A DNA stretch of 64,000 bases from Parasponia andersonii (Eukaryota; Streptophyta; Magnoliopsida; Rosales; Cannabaceae): positions 948,863 through 1,012,862 of the forward strand of contig JXTB01000108.1 in the NCBI GenBank assembly GCA_002914805.1, given 5' to 3'. Positions 60,115-64,000 of the stretch are shown here, one piece after another. How positions within the stretch are numbered: position 1 is the first letter of the stretch; each line of letters opens with the position of its first letter. The translations under genes were made by a program, and so were the position numbers. The notes under the pieces were generated by a model that was not told the origin of the DNA, searched no databases, and was given only the letters and a program-made list of their open reading frames with translations.

Positions 60115-61520
60115 TGTATAATAATATATATTTTTTTGTTTCTTATAAATAACTCGGCCTCCTTTACCTGATATTTTGCCATAGTTTTTTTTTTAATTTC
60201 TTTTAATAATTTTTTGTTCGCATTTTTCTCCATTAATGTAAGTTATTTATCTTGTCAACAAAGCGCAATTAAGAAACATGTTAATCTTGGTTTATTACTC
60301 ACTTTTTTTTTAATTTTTTCTGAATTGTAGTTTTCAATATTTTCATATTAAGGAAAATTCAAATTCATTAGTAGAAATTTATGTATCCATAATTGAATGC
60401 ATACATATAATCTATTATTGTCCATGTTTTACACTTCAAAAAGGTTTAGATAATATATAAAATGTTTTCCTTGCTAATGGACTCATTGTAACATCTTTTA
60501 TTGACATATAACAAGATTCTTTAGTTGAAATCACAAATTTTTTTTACCTGGTTATCTTTTTTCTATGTATTTTATTTTCTCTATTTTTCTTTTATTTTTA
60601 TTATGTCTCAGTCAATTCTTTATTTTATCGACTCTGATTTAGAATATTTAGAGCAGAGTCATTTTAAATTTATTAGCTTATGTTGTTTTATTTTTGTTCT
60701 TTTTTATTGTCTCTCAATTATTAATAAAATCTTAAAGCTATAATTTTATACAATTAAAAATCTATATACATTACTACACTAGCAGTTTACTTTATATTTT
60801 ATTGCTAGGAACTATCCTTTTTCAGGAAAAAAATAACTTTTACTAACATTAACAGGTCACGTGCCTTGAGCACATACTAATATATAACTAGTATTATAGA
60901 AAAGGCAATATACTTTGTTTGGTGGGCCTTTGTCTGACCTGCTTACTTCTATATTTGTTTTTTTTTTTAACTCACATTTTGTTTAGAACTATTTATATGT
61001 AGGTGCCCAAAGGAAACTTTGCTTATATGCGTCCATAGAGAAAACACTAGTCTTTTTGCTCAATTTATTAAGGACACGTTTATCTATATTTCTCGAGGAA
61101 ACGTGGTATTATTTGGGCATTAGTTAATACAACCCAAAAGCAAATAAAACAAAAAAGACCATAAAATAAACCCTGATCTAAAAGTTCATTAAAAAAAAAA
61201 AAGAAAAACACTTATCTAAGCTTTATACTACTCTCGAGTCTCGACGATATACTATATCCTCAACTGAATTGATGTGATTTTGTTATTTCTTTCACTACAT
61301 TTATCTCTTCGATCTTTTTCTTTAGTGTAAAGAATTTTTAAAATATTTTCATTACTTAAGGATTCCTCGTAAGGTCTATTATATAGGAATAATCTTGAGT
61401 TGAAATTATGTAATTTATTATCCGGTTTCTTTTTTTTTTTCATGTATATTCTTTTTTTTCTTTTATATCTTTCTCTTAATATAATAGGCTACAATGTTGA
61501 ATGATATCAAAATGAGTATA

Positions 61521-61557
<37 letters not shown>

Positions 61558-62485
61558 TAAGAATTAGAATTCCTATGAAATAATGGATTTAAGGGTTATA
61601 TGAATTAGATTGTGATAAATTATATACTTAGAAAAAAATTTATACTATTTGAAATATCCTTAGCATTTTTTTTTATTTAAGATTCAGCTTATAAGTTAGA
61701 GCTCGTTGTTTTGTTGTATTATATTTCCTATATCCAAAAATTTTAAAGGAGCTAAAATTATAATACACAAAAAAGAAATAAGTTCACAGTATAATTTTAA
61801 ATTGTGCAATGATTATTGTATACTCAAAAGATTTTGATTGATAATTAATAGAGTTAGATACGATTACAGAAAAAAAAAACTACAAATTTGACTTTAAGCA
61901 ATCTTTTTAGTTCTATAACATTACAATAAGAGTAGATAAGAAAAAAAAAATCAAAAGTATTCAGTAGAAAATATCTAAATAGAGTTATAATATGACATTT
62001 TTTTATAAGAGAGTTATAATATAATATTATGACCTAAGAATGATTGATCCTACAAATGGAAGTATATATATAGAATTAATAGAAAAATAGATGAGCATTG
62101 GGAAGTGTGAAATTCCTTTCTTGTTTCACCACTTTGTTTTATAATTTTTTTTTATTACTTTTGAGCTATAAACTTATAATTGGAGAGTTTGGTGCTTGTT
62201 ATATCTATGGTAGTTGATTTTTTATTTTTATTTTTCCTTTTTACTCTTTTGTTTTCAATTTTTAGACATAGAATTTTATGTGTGTCTCATTTATTTAAAG
62301 CATCAAGCTTTATTTATTTATTCTCTATCACAGTTTTGCTTCATAAATATATGTTACATTTATTACGAAAGACAAAGACACGATAAAGAGATGTATTAGT
62401 TTATTATTGACTCTATATTTTTTTCTCAATTGATATTTTCAAAATTTTCAAGTTTGAGCCATTTCAAATCTATAAAAGTTAAAAA

Positions 62486-62521
<36 letters not shown>

Positions 62522-64000
62522 ACAATTAAAAGCATATAATTTATTATTATCCATGTTTCATGGTTCCCTTTTAGCTTAGGGGATATATAAAATGCTTATA
62601 TTTTTCTCATAATCTTTTACCTAGTTTTTTGAATGCATATTATTTTCTCTCTTTTTTTTTTTATACATCAAATATGATCGACTCTAATAATAAATGGGGA
62701 AAAACTATTTGAGTACTAAAATGAGTATATTATATTGCTTTTGTATATTATATTGTATACTATTTTTTTACATAATTATAGAGTTGCTTTTTTCGCTTAA
62801 AAGATATAGGGTTGCCTTTTATTGTATTATGGTAATCTATTTCATAATAGACAAAAAATAAGTTCTTGTAATTTGAATTGTGCAATAATTAATCTCTACT
62901 CTAAAAACTAGCTTTTTTCATGCTAATAGAAATAGATACAACTCCCCAAAAAGTTATAAATTTATCTTTAGAACATACGAGTTTTTTAACCTGCGCTTTT
63001 GTTGCGGATTATATATAGGATATAATAGGTTAGTAATAAAATAATAGTTCTTAAATTTATAATAGCTAATAATTTTGTACAATATAATGATATTTGTTTA
63101 AGATATAATAATATATTGTTCAAAATATTACAAAATATTTCATATTAAAATAGATTGGTGATTCATTTTATGGCTTTTGCTTTCCTTTATTTTGATGTTC
63201 TTCTTCATTGCAACTAGAAAACAAAATTAGAATAGAAAAAAAAGTTAGATTAGATAATTGTTTTTAAAAGAAAATAATGAACTTTTGTTGTTAAGGTATG
63301 AAGTATTTATTTTTAAATATAAATAAATTAATTATTTGATTAATTTTTGTTTCTTTGATGCTTTTGTTAATGTTGTTTTTGATCTGAAATGGAAAAAAAA
63401 ATTTGTCACTTAAATGACAGAAAATATATTTTATAAAATTAAGTGTAAATTGAGTAGTATTTTACTTTTCTATAATTTTTTTGGATCTGGTATTTTTAGA
63501 TCTAGGTATATAGTTGGTATCATTTTTGTTTATGCAATTATTGGTGGAGCTGGAAGTGATAATGTGGTGGATTCATCCTCATCAAATTTTTTTAACACGA
63601 TTGTGTCAATTATAGCTCTTATATCTCTAAAATAAATTTGAAATATTTTTGTTTGTTCTCATAGTTGCTCGATTATTCGTGGTAATATTGTTGGATCATT
63701 GTACATGTATTATTAATATTGAGCATAGTTTTTTATTAGAGCTTGGGTTACTTTTCCGAATATTATGATGACGGTGAATCCTGTTTCATCTTTAATTCTA
63801 GTATTTAATTTATAACTGTTGATATGATAATGTGAAAAAAGAATTTGATATAAAAATAAGTAGAAACATTTTACTTAATGATTGATGTTATAAAATCTTA
63901 TTTTTGTTTTTTTTTTATAAGTGAACTAATTAAAAAAATATTAATAGAAAGTAGTTGATTATATATTGTACCATGGAGTTGGTATTGGTATAAGATGGTT
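60115..64000. other. AT-rich intergenic DNA to the window end
   Basis: No gene recognised. Segments at about 60400-60660 and 62530-62690 share ordered motifs (ATAAT-TATTAT-TCCATGTTT.., ATATATAAAATG.., ATCGACTCT) and look like diverged copies of one repeat. A possible Helitron-like 3' end lies at 60861-60891. (TA)n runs occur at 61526-61551 and 62490-62520. The frame at 63414-63635 is A/T-driven and not recognised. Confidence 0.45.

Overview
The window looks like about 64 kb of nuclear DNA from a flowering plant, probably a eudicot. It is AT-rich, its genes have introns with GT..AG junctions, and its intergenic space is full of plant transposable elements. The species cannot be named from the sequence. 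Runs of N at 1465-1468 and 20465-20814, and single Ns near 29081, 35381 and 58115, are assembly gaps or ambiguous bases.

Three host protein genes are well supported. (1) A plus-strand two-exon gene at 3926-6269 encodes a 595-residue TPR-like protein. (2) A minus-strand three-exon gene at 26643-28998 encodes a 546-residue R2R3-MYB factor of the MYB98/MYB115/MYB118 type. (3) A minus-strand nine-exon gene at 31914-34742 encodes a 400-residue Golgi nucleotide-sugar transporter of the GONST1/GONST2 type. From memory, the Arabidopsis relatives of genes 1 and 3 (At1g07280 and At1g07290) are neighbours, so the window may preserve an old gene pair now separated by a MYB gene and about 25 kb of mostly repeats.

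Between 2.6 and 25.4 kb the sequence holds small DNA elements with clear target-site duplications, a tRNA-derived SINE with a 19-bp duplication, and an apparent 2.2-kb solo LTR. It also holds retroelement gag and LTR debris, a Pumilio-like pseudogene fragment, and a 5'-truncated LINE split by a 3.4-kb LTR-type insertion. Between 35 and 42 kb it is AT-rich with several inverted-repeat elements and a CACTA transposase remnant.

The main mobile element is an 11.0-kb Ty3/gypsy retrotransposon of Tat type at 42714-53731. It has two 679-bp LTRs, a 5-bp target duplication (AAGTG), a decayed gag-pol with a second archaeal-type RNase H domain, and a separate antisense gene with its own TATA box, leader and introns between integrase and the 3' LTR. 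That antisense gene is the most interesting object here. It resembles antisense accessory genes known in some Tat elements, but the spliced structure can be read almost completely.

From 53.8 kb to the end there are no convincing host genes. This part contains an Athila-like LTR fragment, a 3-kb block with strong A-over-T strand asymmetry that could be a T-rich minus-strand transcript, a 1.14-kb Mutator-like element with a 9-bp target duplication, and AT-rich sequence with microsatellites.
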